Shown here one piece after another: positions 54,820-64,000 of a DNA stretch of 64,000 bases. Numbering within the stretch: position 1 is the stretch's first letter; the number at the start of each line of letters is the position of its first letter. The translations under genes were made by a program, and so were the position numbers. The stretch comes from Patella vulgata. Lineage: Eukaryota > Mollusca > Gastropoda > Patellidae. Location: the NCBI RefSeq assembly GCF_932274485.2, contig NC_065882.2:29282890-29346889 (forward strand), in the 5' to 3' direction. The notes below the pieces were generated by a model. That model was not told the origin of the DNA and ran no database searches. It saw only the letters and a program-made list of their open reading frames with translations.

Positions 54820-54962
54820 AGAACAATTACTGATTTATTTGGGCGACGTTTCGAAGAGTATTCTCTCAACGTTTTCAAGCCAGGTGTATAAAGTTCTAAA
54901 AGATCTGAGAGGTAAACAGGAGCTAAATTATTTAAACATTTAAAAGTAAGTAATAAAATCTT
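54820..54962 (-). mobile_element. L2-type LINE 3' coding fragment
   Basis: This 143-bp block matches 42684-42826 of the L2-type LINE (last RT-frame codons). It is joined on the left to CCCAGGGGGTCAATCT and on the right to unrelated DNA, so it is an isolated scrap left by a rearrangement. Confidence 0.85.
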
Positions 54963-55468
54963 GACCTTTATTGTGGTTTTTTATATACCGGTACATTAAA
55001 TATAGATATTTTGCAATTAAGTTATGAACGTAATTAAGTTTTAAAGGTGTATTAAACGTTTAATAAATGTTTTTTAAAAAAAAAAAAATTTTCAAATGGC
55101 GTGTATAGGTAATTGTTACCTATTTATTGCGGGTTCTTTATAAACGTTTCATAAACGTTTAAAAAAAAATCATATTTACGGTACTACGTTTTAATGGAAA
55201 ATTTTGTAAGAAAACATCAATTATGAACGTTATCTAAACATATTATATGAAACATTTTTATCAATATTTATCGAAAACTTCTGAAAAACTTACACTTAAA
55301 ACATTTAAAAAACGTTTGATAAATATTTTTTTTTTTTTACATAACCTTTTAGAAACAAGAAAAATAACAAAACCAAAAACCAAAAACGTTTTTGAAATAT
55401 TTTGTGCTTGCTGGGATTCACTTAGAACTGTAATTAATTAAATAATGGCCAGGTTTCACACTTATATA
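54963..55468. other. AT-rich spacer with AAACGTTT-type strings
   Basis: No supported gene. AAACGTTTNATAAA-like strings recur five or more times between 55040 and 55325. Confidence 0.4.
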
Positions 55469-55470
55469 TA

Positions 55471-56998
55471 CTGAGCGCCATGGAAAACGCTTCACTTAGT
55501 TTTTCGTATAACAAAATGATCCTGTAAACATATCTTATTTATTTTGCTTCTTATTGTGAACAATATTCAAATGGGAACACATCAATAACAACACATTTGT
55601 ACACTTATGGATGTTTAATCTGTAATCAACGGTACAAAGTCAGAGGGGTCAAAACCAAAAGTACGACACAGATGTCAGTAGCGCGTTTGTCCTCCACGGG
55701 CTCTTACGCACGCTGTGCAGCGACGTCGCATGGAATTAACCAATGTTTGAAAGAAGGCCTGGGGCAAATTGTTCCATTCTTGGACAAGAGCAGCTTCTAA
55801 AGCAGCAATGGTGTGCATCTGTGGTCTCCGATACAGACGGCGTCCAATCTCATCCCAGACATGTTCTATTGGTGCCATGTCCGGAGACATGGCTGGCCAG
55901 TCCAAGACATTGATGTTGTTAGCAGCCAGGACGTCCATACTAAAACGGGCGGTATGCGAACGTGCATTATCCTGTTGGAAGTGCTGAAGTTGTGGGTGCG
56001 CTCGAACCATCGGAACAACAATTGGTTGCAAGACATCATCACGGTAGGCTACAGCATTAACGCGACCCCTGCAAATGTGTAGGGCGGTCCGGTGATGAAA
56101 TGTGAAGCCTCCCCACACCATTACACTTCCCCCACCCCATCGATTCGTTTCGAAGACGCAGCAGTCTGCAAGACGTTCCTCAAGACGTCTCCACACACGT
56201 TGGCGGCCATCAGCGTGATAAAGATGAAAGCGACTCCCATCACTGAAGAGCACACTTTGCCAGTCTACTCTTCTCCATGTCTGGTGTGTCCTTGAGCCCA
56301 TATCAAACGCCGCTGACGGTGATGATCCCTGAAGATAGCTCCAACATAAGGTCGTCATGCACGGAGTCCTACTTCTCTTAGACGACGTCTTACGGTGTTG
56401 GCACTTACTGGTCCTTGTCTTTCGACGACTGCCGCACATGTTCGAGTCGCTGGGCGGAATCTGTCACGCAGATGAGTGACCCGGATGTAGCGGTCTTGAG
56501 CCTGGGTTGTAACGCGTTGTGGACCAGGACGTTGACGGTCACGCGTTGATCCAGTAACTCGAATACGTTCCACCAACCTTACAATAGTGGACTGATGACA
56601 ATTGAAGTGTCTGGCAATAATAGCACGCGTAGACATGCCAACCCTGGACATTCCCATGGCTTCATTCCGTTGATTTTCAGTAAGTCTCGTCATCTCTAGC
56701 TCGATTCCTTCACACGTCCAACAACAAATTACGACAAATTGACGTTTCACAGTTCATATACAACACATTAAGTTGAAAACATGCTTTTAAAGGGCTCACA
56801 CACAATGCTGCACGTGAATATTGGGTTTTTCATGTGCATCTCATGCAATTTTTTTTTGTGCACACGGGCCGAAATTTTTTGCGTTTGGGAGCATTGTGTG
56901 AAACAATAGTTCATAGTATTGCATAATATTATACATACAAAACCACCTAGTAATAAAATATGTGGGAAAAAAATTGATGCGTTTTCCATGGCGCTCAG
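55471..56998 (-). mobile_element. Second Tc1-type transposon
   Basis: Perfect 21-bp terminal inverted repeats (CTGAGCGCCATGGAAAACGC) are flanked by TA (55469-55470 and 56999-57000). The length is 1.5 kb with a - strand transposase. Its ends differ from those of the element at 11.2 kb apart from the CTSAGC start, and the proteins differ, so it is a separate family. Confidence 0.92.
55675..56693 (-). pseudogene. Tc1 transposase with stop and frameshift
   Basis: The likely start is the Met at 56693 (MTRLTENQRNEAMGMSRVGM). The helix-turn-helix follows (FNCHQSTIVRLVERIR), then QRVTTQAQDRYI and a second HTH with NTVRRRLREVGLRA. A TGA replaces an expected CGA directly after it, a CpG decay change. 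A frame change near 56290 leads into the catalytic part: FSDGSRF (first D; Gly where Glu is common), QDNARSH (second D) and SPDMAPIEH (E). The tail ends RARGGQTRY, closely like the other Tc1 here. Confidence 0.9.
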
Positions 56999-57000
56999 TA

Positions 57001-58332
57001 ATATAACGGCATCTACTTAAAATGATCATTTAAATACTTAAAAGAGATTGAATTGATTTCATTATTCTTTTATTATTATTTCTTTTTTTTATACCGGAAT
57101 AGTATTATTAAATTTACATTAGCACTATTAGATGTCGATCTACGGCTGTTTTTATTAATAATTTGTTTAGTGAAGCCGAATGATAAAAATCGCGTTAAGT
57201 CTACCAATTACCAAGCGTCGATCGAGATTTTGTCGTGGGTAACAAATCTCCGTCAAATCAAATAGCCCAGTGACGTGTAGTATAGATCAAATGGCTTGCT
57301 ATGTGTCGAAAATTATTCTTTTAACGGCTATGTATATGAGTAATATGAAAAAACTAATGATGAGAGATTTCATTTAGATTAGATCTACTTGCGCAACACA
57401 TCAACGCAAATGTCTAGCCTAGACTAGTGCAGATCACGTCGGTTCTAAATTCTACGTCGCTTGGCCTAGACTCGTGTATTCTGAGCGGACTGACACAATC
57501 ATGCAGCCGGTCCAGCTAGTTTTAATAGTTAAAGCGAGAATTTCATATTTTCTAAGAAAGTCAAAACATAATTATTTCTATATCTTTTGCTCAGTAGGCT
57601 GTCAACTCAATATTATAGGATCATAGGTATCATTATGACACTTATAAAATCATTCACACCGGAAATAATAACACAATTACCACCTTTGTTGTTCTACCCC
57701 CCCCCCCCCCCATGGAAAAACTATCTGCAAACGTTTGAATTTGAAGTTTTGGCCAATTTCTCAACTGGCAATAGTGAATTATAGGAATTATAGGAATAAT
57801 AGGATTATTCTGTAACAAGGTAGGATTGTTTATAGATACCATCTATTTTAAAGCTTTACTTTAATACATTTTAAAAATATAACTTAAAAATATGAAATTC
57901 ACTCGGCACAGCTGCAGTCTGAGTCTGTGTTTTGAAATGAACGTCGCCACTTACACCGCGGTCGTCAACAAAGTCCATGCCTACATTGCCGGTAATCATA
58001 TTCGAGGGGCTTTCATATTCAACTTAATAATAATAGTCTCTGTTACTACATGATGTATGTATAGATGCGCGTGTTTTACATACATGTAAATATAGTTGGT
58101 GTTTTTGTTGTTTTATAGCCATTGATAATGCTGTAGCGTAGGTAGCCTAATGTTTTGTTTGTATTTGTATGCTGTCTCTAATAGCCTAATGGGGTGTTAA
58201 GATACAATATAATTTTATCTGATCTTATATTAGCCTTAGAAGAAGCAATTGGCGATTTTTGTATCCCTTCCACATACCCGGTTGAGAGTTAAAATAATAG
58301 AACTTACCTTCGGCACGAACCAAAAAACAAAT
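57001..58332. other. Unassigned region
   Basis: No supported gene. It holds a C run (57697-57711), small TAGGAATTA units (57780-57805) and several CpG-containing strings at 57390-57500 that could be regulatory. Confidence 0.4.
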
Positions 58333-58437
58333 ATGGCGTCCCAGAAGCATCTTTCGCTGCAACATTTAGAGTCACGTTATCAGTTTCCGCGGGAAAAAAA
58401 ACCGCTAGTGTTACCAGATAATTTACTGAAGAATTAA
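58333..58437 (+). CDS. Small ORF starting at an ATGGCG site
   Basis: 34 codons from AATATGGCGTCC, reading MASQKHLSLQHLESRYQFPR and ending at TAA (58435). The start context is strong and YY1-like and the sequence is protein-like, but no family is recognised and no splice partner was found. It could be a decayed first exon. Confidence 0.3.
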   Translation: MASQKHLSLQHLESRYQFPREKKPLVLPDNLLKN

Positions 58438-59149
58438 CCGGAATATTTGTCAGCTTCTAGTTGTTTTACAATAAGCCTTAAATAAAATGTATTATAGTTT
58501 ATTGTGTTATTAAATCTCGATCTACGTCGTTAACCAATACAACTGTACCCAAGATCATACGTCAATTTCTATAGATAAGCGCATTGCAATTCCTGTTTTA
58601 GGCCCGTATTATGCACTGAATTTGTGTAGCAAACGCTGCACACTACACAATATGCATTAATCACCATTTTCTGTGCTTTGTGTTATTATTTCAATTGAAA
58701 AACACCGGATGTAAAAACAGCGACATTTAGGTGCGGGAGAGGCATCTCGTTTACAGTTCATAATACATTTTTATAATACTTGACGGACGCAAACGCCTTT
58801 TCTTGCTTTCCCAACCCGTGTGCTCAGCAACATGAAAGCAAGCCAGTATTGCCTATTTATTACACCAATAACTTTAATGCATTAAAGGAAATTATGATTT
58901 CCGAAAAATTATAAAACAAATAAATGATCGATGTCGCACACCGCCGAGTGGGACCCGACGAAATGTTTCAATCCGCAATCAATGCAGTACAAATTCGCCG
59001 TGTTCAATGACAAGAAAGTGAAAATGTTTTATTATACTTAAAAATCATCGAATTTGGGGCTCTTTATTTTACTGACAAGAAAGCAAAATATTTTCTTCCA
59101 AATAACATTCTGAAAGTTCCGCTTTCACTTTCTCTCGGGATTTTGAATG
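58438..59149. other. Unassigned region
   Basis: No gene or clear repeat seen. Confidence 0.4.
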
Positions 59150-59194
59150 TGACTTTTTACCTAAATTGCTGCCGGGAACAGGGAATGTCCGGCA

Positions 59195-59640
59195 ATGTCA
59201 TGACCTTAACTCAGGTTACAACCCCAAAATTGACCTTGCGGGTGCGGGTCACGACTTTGACCTTGACATTTATTCGCGATATCTGGGTGGTACATGAAGT
59301 TTTGGGACTTTTTCGATCCCAAGGTCAAGGGTCAGGTCAAAGGTCAAGGCCCCATTCGAAAGGTCAATGAGTTGCCTATCCATGGTCATGACCTTTGATT
59401 TGCTGCGCAGACGAGGGGCCCCACCATGTGCCCGGGAGCATCGAACTCAGTAGATATTTTGGTGACCTTGACCCTTTCAGATAACCTTGACCTACCGGGG
59501 TCATGTGGACCAAGATGACATTTTGGAAGGTCAAGGTCCAGTGGTCCTGACTTTATTAGATGGGCCCCTAGGGTTCAAAAACCAAAATACTTCTGGGGCC
59601 CCTAGCGGGTCAAGGTCACGACTTTTGGTTGGCGATTTTA
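59195..59640. repeat. Cluster of AGGTCA half-sites
   Basis: More than a dozen AGGTCA/TGACCT-type hexamers on both strands within 450 bases, including CAAGGTCAAGGGTCAGGTCA and a perfect direct repeat with one-base spacing (AGGTCAAAGGTCA, 59334-59346). These are nuclear-receptor half-sites. As similar GTCAAGG runs occur in interspersed repeats of molluscs, this may be a repeat rather than a control region. Confidence 0.6.
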
Positions 59641-59889
59641 AAAAATGAAGAACAAATGTTGGGTCAGTCTATCGGGTCACCAAACCCCGGGGCGATCGGA
59701 AGACATTTTTTGGGCAAATTTCCCTAGAAAGTGAAATAGCTGAGCATTACAGCGGTGTGGTCTAAGGGCAGATAACTCGCCCATCCCAAATCGGATCCGA
59801 CGACCTTGAGGTCGTGGCTATTTAAACTAAATTGACCCCTGGGAGTCTCGTGGTGACCTTGGGTTGACAATCAGAGGTCAAGTTTCGAA

Positions 59890-60290
59890 CTGCTATATAT
59901 TACGTTTCGATAACGTTATGACAATGTTGTGACAACGTTTTAACAACGTTTTGACAACAACCTGTATATTCGTCGGTGGGCGATCAAAACCTCGTATATC
60001 GGATTTTATTAAGTTTTCAGGGGAAACAAAAAACTGTCTGCGGTCCCGGATTTTTTATTGAATGTGATTATATTTCTAATTCATGAACTAAATTGTGGAA
60101 AATTTAATATGGGAAGGTTATTTTTGGGATAATTTTAGGGGTTTATGTGCTGTGGCTATATACGACATTTTGTCTTGTGAAATGGCGGCGTATGTGATAT
60201 ACGACGTTCTGTTCACAAACTATAAGCCTGTTCTGAGTATATACGACGTTTTGTTCTTAATAACCTATTTACACAGATTATTTTTTAGGG
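59890..60290. repeat. Short degenerate repeats
   Basis: ACAACGTTTT units at 59920-59965 and three TATACGACRTTYTGT units at 60157, 60199 and 60239. No gene. Confidence 0.5.
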
Positions 60291-60429
60291 TAATTTACCT
60301 AGTACAGTGACGGAGGCAGGATATTTTTTTATCGGCCGGGAGGGGGGGGGGGGGGTGCGGAGCAAATCGGGTGTCAGTGGTGGATTGTGAAGCTTATCTG
60401 CACCCGAATACAACACTTAATTTCATCAG

Positions 60430-60640
60430 CTGTAGCTGACATAATTCAAGGCAAATAACCCTGAGCCATAATATTCAAGACATAATTCAAGGTAAGTAAT
60501 CCAAGGCTATAATATTCAGGACATAATTTAAGGTAAGTTACCCAGGGTCATAGCTTCTGCTACACAATTCCAGGTAAGTTGTCTGGTAGGTAAATAGCCT
60601 TGGATCGGTTCTGGTAGGTAAATATAGCCTTGGATAGGGA
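60430..60640. repeat. Tandem 50-bp units
   Basis: ACATAATTCAAGGYAARTAA...CATAATATTCA occurs about three times from 60439, then TGGTAGGTAAATA twice. It follows a G-run (60342-60355). Confidence 0.65.
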
Positions 60641-60751
60641 TGATACTGAATACGCAACCTAAGATAAGATATCAAGTGTCGTGATATTTACTTCATAAAC
60701 AGGAGTTATAAACAAAACCCAATGTACGTTTAGCCAGGAGCATGGAATCTA

Positions 60752-61290
60752 TTAGAGAAAAGCTATCGAATTAGACTTTTCAAAAAATGTTGTGACGACT
60801 TGTTCTAGGTACATCTTGTCTGACGATGATCGGCAGTAATGGGACGGCAATTTAGATAAAGGGTCTAGAAATCTTTTAGCGGTTAAATATGTAGACGATT
60901 CTCTGTTCTTGGATTTTTTTCTCTTTTCGGTCGAGCCAGGTGTTGTGCCGTTTTTGGAACGGTCGAACCATCTGTACACCATTTTTTCTCCGAGACCTGT
61001 AGTCTGTCATTGTTTTTAATTAAGTGGTAATGGTAAGTAGTTTGCTTTCTGTATGTCTTTTCTTCCGTTTCGCATACGGTTCTATCCTTGACATTACATT
61101 TTTTTACAAGATTTACTATGTATACCTCTTTTTGGTCCCAACTCATCTTCCAGAATGCTTCAAATAGATTACGCCTGTCATCCTCTGTAAATTTTGAACA
61201 TAATTTGCTAGGATTTGGAGCTTTACACTTTGATGTACAGGACGATGGTGTAAGTGTTTTTCCTGATCTCTTAGCAGCATATTTTTAATG
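60752..61290 (-). pseudogene. Broken gene of an unnamed metazoan family (Cys head, LPSHYCR motif)
   Basis: On the - strand the frame from about 61290 reads KYAAKRSGKTLTPSS with spaced cysteines (SSCTSKCKAPNPSKLCSKF). It goes on through RRNLFEAFWKMSWDQKEVYI and RQTTYHYHL-like strings to 60980. After a frame change in an A run near 60985 it continues MVYRWFDRSKNGTTPGS and KLPSHYCRSSSDKMYLEQVV to 60752. I recall proteins with LPSHYCR..S.K.YLE strings in many invertebrates, often near transposons, but cannot name the family. A segment that relatives have between the two parts seems missing. Confidence 0.5.
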
Positions 61291-61304
61291 TCCAACATTA
61301 TGAG

Positions 61305-61577
61305 CTAAACCCATGTATGGTTTACCATGCATGCGTAATAGTTGGTTGTTGTTCTTAAGCCAAACTGCTGGATCAGAGCACCCTTTTTAGCTCTTTTTAG
61401 TATCTCAGCTGATATTGATTCTTCAGCGGATTCTATTGCTTTGTTTTCTTCAATTGCAATTGCGACCGACTCGACTGTGGCTGTAATGTCTGACGATGGC
61501 AATCCTGTAACTGTCAACAGATAATTAGACTGTGTTGATGCTGAAGCATTGTAAATATTTATGGAAGCAAGGACCAA
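61305..61577 (-). CDS. Possible upstream part of the broken gene
   Basis: A 90-codon frame with an Ala/Glu/Ser-rich helix-prone middle (SVAIAIEENKAIESAEESIS), directly upstream of the broken gene on the same strand. It might be its N-terminal part or a neighbouring exon. No family is recognised. Confidence 0.3.
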   Translation of the reverse strand: MVLASINIYNASASTQSNYLLTVTGLPSSDITATVESVAIAIEENKAIESAEESISAEILKRAKKGALIQQFGLRTTTNYYACMVNHTWV

Positions 61578-61629
61578 CTCCCCAACGATGACGAAGCGGA
61601 GCTAGAATTTGTCTGCGAATCGAAATCAA

Positions 61630-62031
61630 GGTAAGTTCTTTTGGTTGATGTTGGAGCGAGGTAAATGTTGGTTACTGAAGGTGATGCGTGAGCGAGGTAA
61701 GAACTGGTTAGTGAAAATGGTGTTAAATTTACATAAGTACTGGTTACTAGAGGTTGTGCTTGGTCGAGGTAAGAACTAGTTACTGGAAGTGATGCTGGGG
61801 ATTGTAAGTGCCGGTTACTAGAGGTGGTGCTTGAGCGAGGTAAGTACTAGTTTCTGGAAGTGATGCTGGGGGGTTGTAAGTACCGGTTACTAAAGGTGGT
61901 GTTTGAGCAAGGTATGTACTAGTTACCGAAGGTGATGCTGTAGGGTTGTAAGTACCGGTTACTAGAGCTTGTGCCTGAGCGAGGCAAGTACTAGTTACCG
62001 AAGGTGATGCTGAAGGGATGTAAGTACCGGT
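61630..62031 (+). repeat. Minisatellite, 72-bp period, with GTAAGT strings
   Basis: About five units alternate GAGCGAGGTAAGTACTAGTT and TTGTAAGTACCGGTTACTAG with GGTGATGCTG between. The array ends exactly where PLE copy D begins. Confidence 0.85.
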
Positions 62032-64000
62032 TACTCTCTACAGCCTGCTTTGTATCGCTAAGGTTCGTAATGCACCGGATAAAACGCCAAGCACCGATCA
62101 CTCTGTACCATGCAACAAAAACTCAACAAAACGATGCCAGCTGTGCAAAATTGTTGTACCAGGTGCCGAAATTGTGAGTACGGCTAACGGGAAAACATTC
62201 AACAACTCGGATACTAACTGCGACTCTACATGGGTTATCTATGTCATTTCTTGTCCAGAATGTCAAAAGCAATACGTAGGCCAAACTATATAACCTTCGT
62301 TTCCGTATGAACGGACATAAATCGGACCTGCGTAAATGCATCAAAAATTCACTCTCAAAGGACGACTGCTTCGAACTTTATGAACATTTGAAAACCCACT
62401 CGCCTGACAAATTCCATTTTTAAATAATAGAGAAGGTCAATTTCAGACCCAATACCGCGGATAGTGTCGGATAGATCGAAAAGAAAAACAGTGGATTTGG
62501 CGACTGGATACGCTCACACCTAACGGATTAAACACTGATGATGGCTTCTACACTCAAACCAAAAAATCACGAAAAAAACGCAAGAACTGATTTCACTCAC
62601 TAGGCTGAGATCGCCTATTTTTTGTAATTTTGCGTTTCTTCATGTCAATACGTTCTTTTTGACAATTAGTGTTGTTTTAATCTTGAGTTCGCCTATCGGT
62701 TCTGTTGTTTTAGTCATCATGATTGAACTTTCATTTTTGAGTAATACTCCGTAGAGACTCAAACCTTATGATTTGTTGTTTTTGTACACAATCTGCTTGA
62801 TTGACTTTGACACTTGAACTCCCTCACACCCTCTCGCCTGTATTTGAACCTGTTAATTTCTACTCTTCATTATAATTTGTTACGTGATTCTGACGAAGGA
62901 TGCTGTGTCATCCGAAAATTTAAATAAAAATCTCGTGTGCTGGATTTTTTGGCTTTCTCATTTCGTATCTAGTGTAATGCCGTTTTATCAACAATATATA
63001 TATATATGTGGGGGTGGGGGGATTAATGGCGTTATGGGTGAAAATCGGGTTGTCAAAGGTAGCGACAAATATAAGGCTATATTGTTCTACTTTAAACTCA
63101 TGGCCTTTTAACATTTATGTAGTAGTCGATGTGGTCTGCATCCAGTTGTTCAAATTATTTCCCTTGATATTTCCAAGGTGAAGGCTGACAGCTGTCAATC
63201 ATTCTGCACTGGTGACTATGATCCCTTTCACATTTTCATGAATACGAAAGAGTGTTCACCGGTTTTCGATTTGATAGCCTCGTTTGTCACGCAATTAGTT
63301 TTTCTGCAATATTCTGCTATGCACTGGTTGGACATAATAAAATCGCGAGTCATGACGTAGGGCCTAACGTTATGTAAGCATATTTGGTCCAATTTGGAGC
63401 TCTGTTTTAAGCGTAATGCTTTTGTAGCGCAGTTAGCTTAGGGTAACCACCCGTCCCGCATTTCGCGGGACAGTCCCGCAAAATGTTTCAAAGTCCCGCG
63501 TCCCAAATCAACGAATATAATTTATATAATATTGACACCCCACACTACAACCACTATCAGTAGCACAACCGACAACACTACGGCCGTCACCATACCCAAA
63601 GAAAATTAAATTAAATTAAATGAATATAATTAATTCACATATTATATTTTAAAAAATATTGTAAAAACCGACAGTAGAAATCTCAGTTCTCAGACAGTAC
63701 ATCTTCTAAAATCTCCAAATATTAACTTACAACTTGGAAAACGTGCTTTGTCCTATGCTAGACATTTTCTATGGAAAAAACTACCAAAGTCAATTATTGT
63801 CAAAACAGTCCAGGGAGAGAGAGAAGAGAGATAAAAAGATAAATGGGATTCTACGCCCACTCGAAACAAACTATAATTCGCTTGCACATAAGGGGCCGGT
63901 TGCTCAAAACTAAGTTATTTTAACGATCCGTTAGAGTTTAACGGATCGTTATCTTGGTAACTTGTCGTTTGTTAACGGTCCGTTAAATTTCTGTTGCTGG
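62032..64000 (+). mobile_element. Penelope-like element, copy D, runs off the window
   Basis: It starts at TACTCTCTACAGCCTGC, only about a dozen bases upstream of the copy B start within the element, and matches B base for base over long stretches at an offset of 16402. The endonuclease remnant, the hammerhead-like motif and the left part of the hAT element (from 63439) are present. The right end is outside the window. Confidence 0.85.
62882..62936 (+). ncRNA. Hammerhead-ribozyme-like motif, PLE copy D
   Basis: Identical to copy B, with CTGACGA at 62890-62896 and GAAA at 62914-62917. Confidence 0.55.

Noticed and set aside
59748-59822. tRNA-like string GTGTGGTCTAAGGGCAGATA with a GGATCCGACGACC segment
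   Set aside because: The A-box is poor, no proper B-box follows, and the arms do not fold into a cloverleaf by eye. At best a degenerate SINE.

Overview
The window is animal nuclear DNA, most likely from a lophotrochozoan and probably a mollusc. It is AT-rich and has split host exons with GT/AG borders. Its repeats are a mix typical of molluscs: several LINE clades, two Ty3/gypsy elements, a DIRS-type relic, Penelope-like elements (PLEs) with a GIY-YIG endonuclease, Tc1 and hAT-type DNA elements, and tRNA-derived SINEs. The taxon is inferred from this repeat mix and not from a marker gene. I see no prokaryotic, organellar or CRISPR features.

Layout. 1-1959: 5'-cut CR1/Jockey-group LINE on +. 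1960-2224: a repeat with an inverted copy at 32356-32626. 2300-2500: a possible old LTR-element leader. 3535-10739: a young Ty3/gypsy element with near-identical LTRs and a TTAAC target duplication; its integrase lies upstream of its reverse transcriptase. 11158-12664: a Tc1 transposon. 12824-13500: a microsatellite-bearing element with four 150-bp repeats. 13789-13904: a candidate + strand exon. 16500-19560: DIRS-type ORF1 relic interrupted by a 728-bp fold-back element. 19725-20897: the first two coding exons of an unrecognised host gene on the - strand. 21393-22475: a 90-bp MITE, a LINE RNase H scrap, and a CRE/CRE/TATA promoter before a candidate two-exon proline-rich gene.

22690-32230: a second Ty3/gypsy element on -, split by a 3.7-kb I/Nimb-type LINE with a 12-bp target duplication. 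It carries an extra ORF ahead of gag that encodes an SGNH (GDSL-like) hydrolase. 33010-37780: a - strand LINE whose ORF1 begins with a 2A-like peptide and whose endonuclease region holds a 417-bp MITE.

37790-54962 and 62032-64000: four copies of a Penelope-like element. Each copy has a 1.6-kb non-autonomous hAT element in its 3' part, and that hAT carries a tRNA-derived SINE. Each copy also has a hammerhead-ribozyme-like motif just after the endonuclease. Copy B sits in the 5' leader of an almost whole L2-type LINE and is flanked by a 56-bp direct repeat. Copies B and C belong to a 5.08-kb tandem duplication.

55471-56998: a second Tc1 transposon. 57000-62031: mostly simple or degenerate repeats, including a dense AGGTCA cluster, plus one broken gene of a family I cannot name. 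Most of the DNA is nested transposons. The only plausible host genes are three partial or small ones, at 13.8, 19.7-20.9 and 22.1-22.5 kb.
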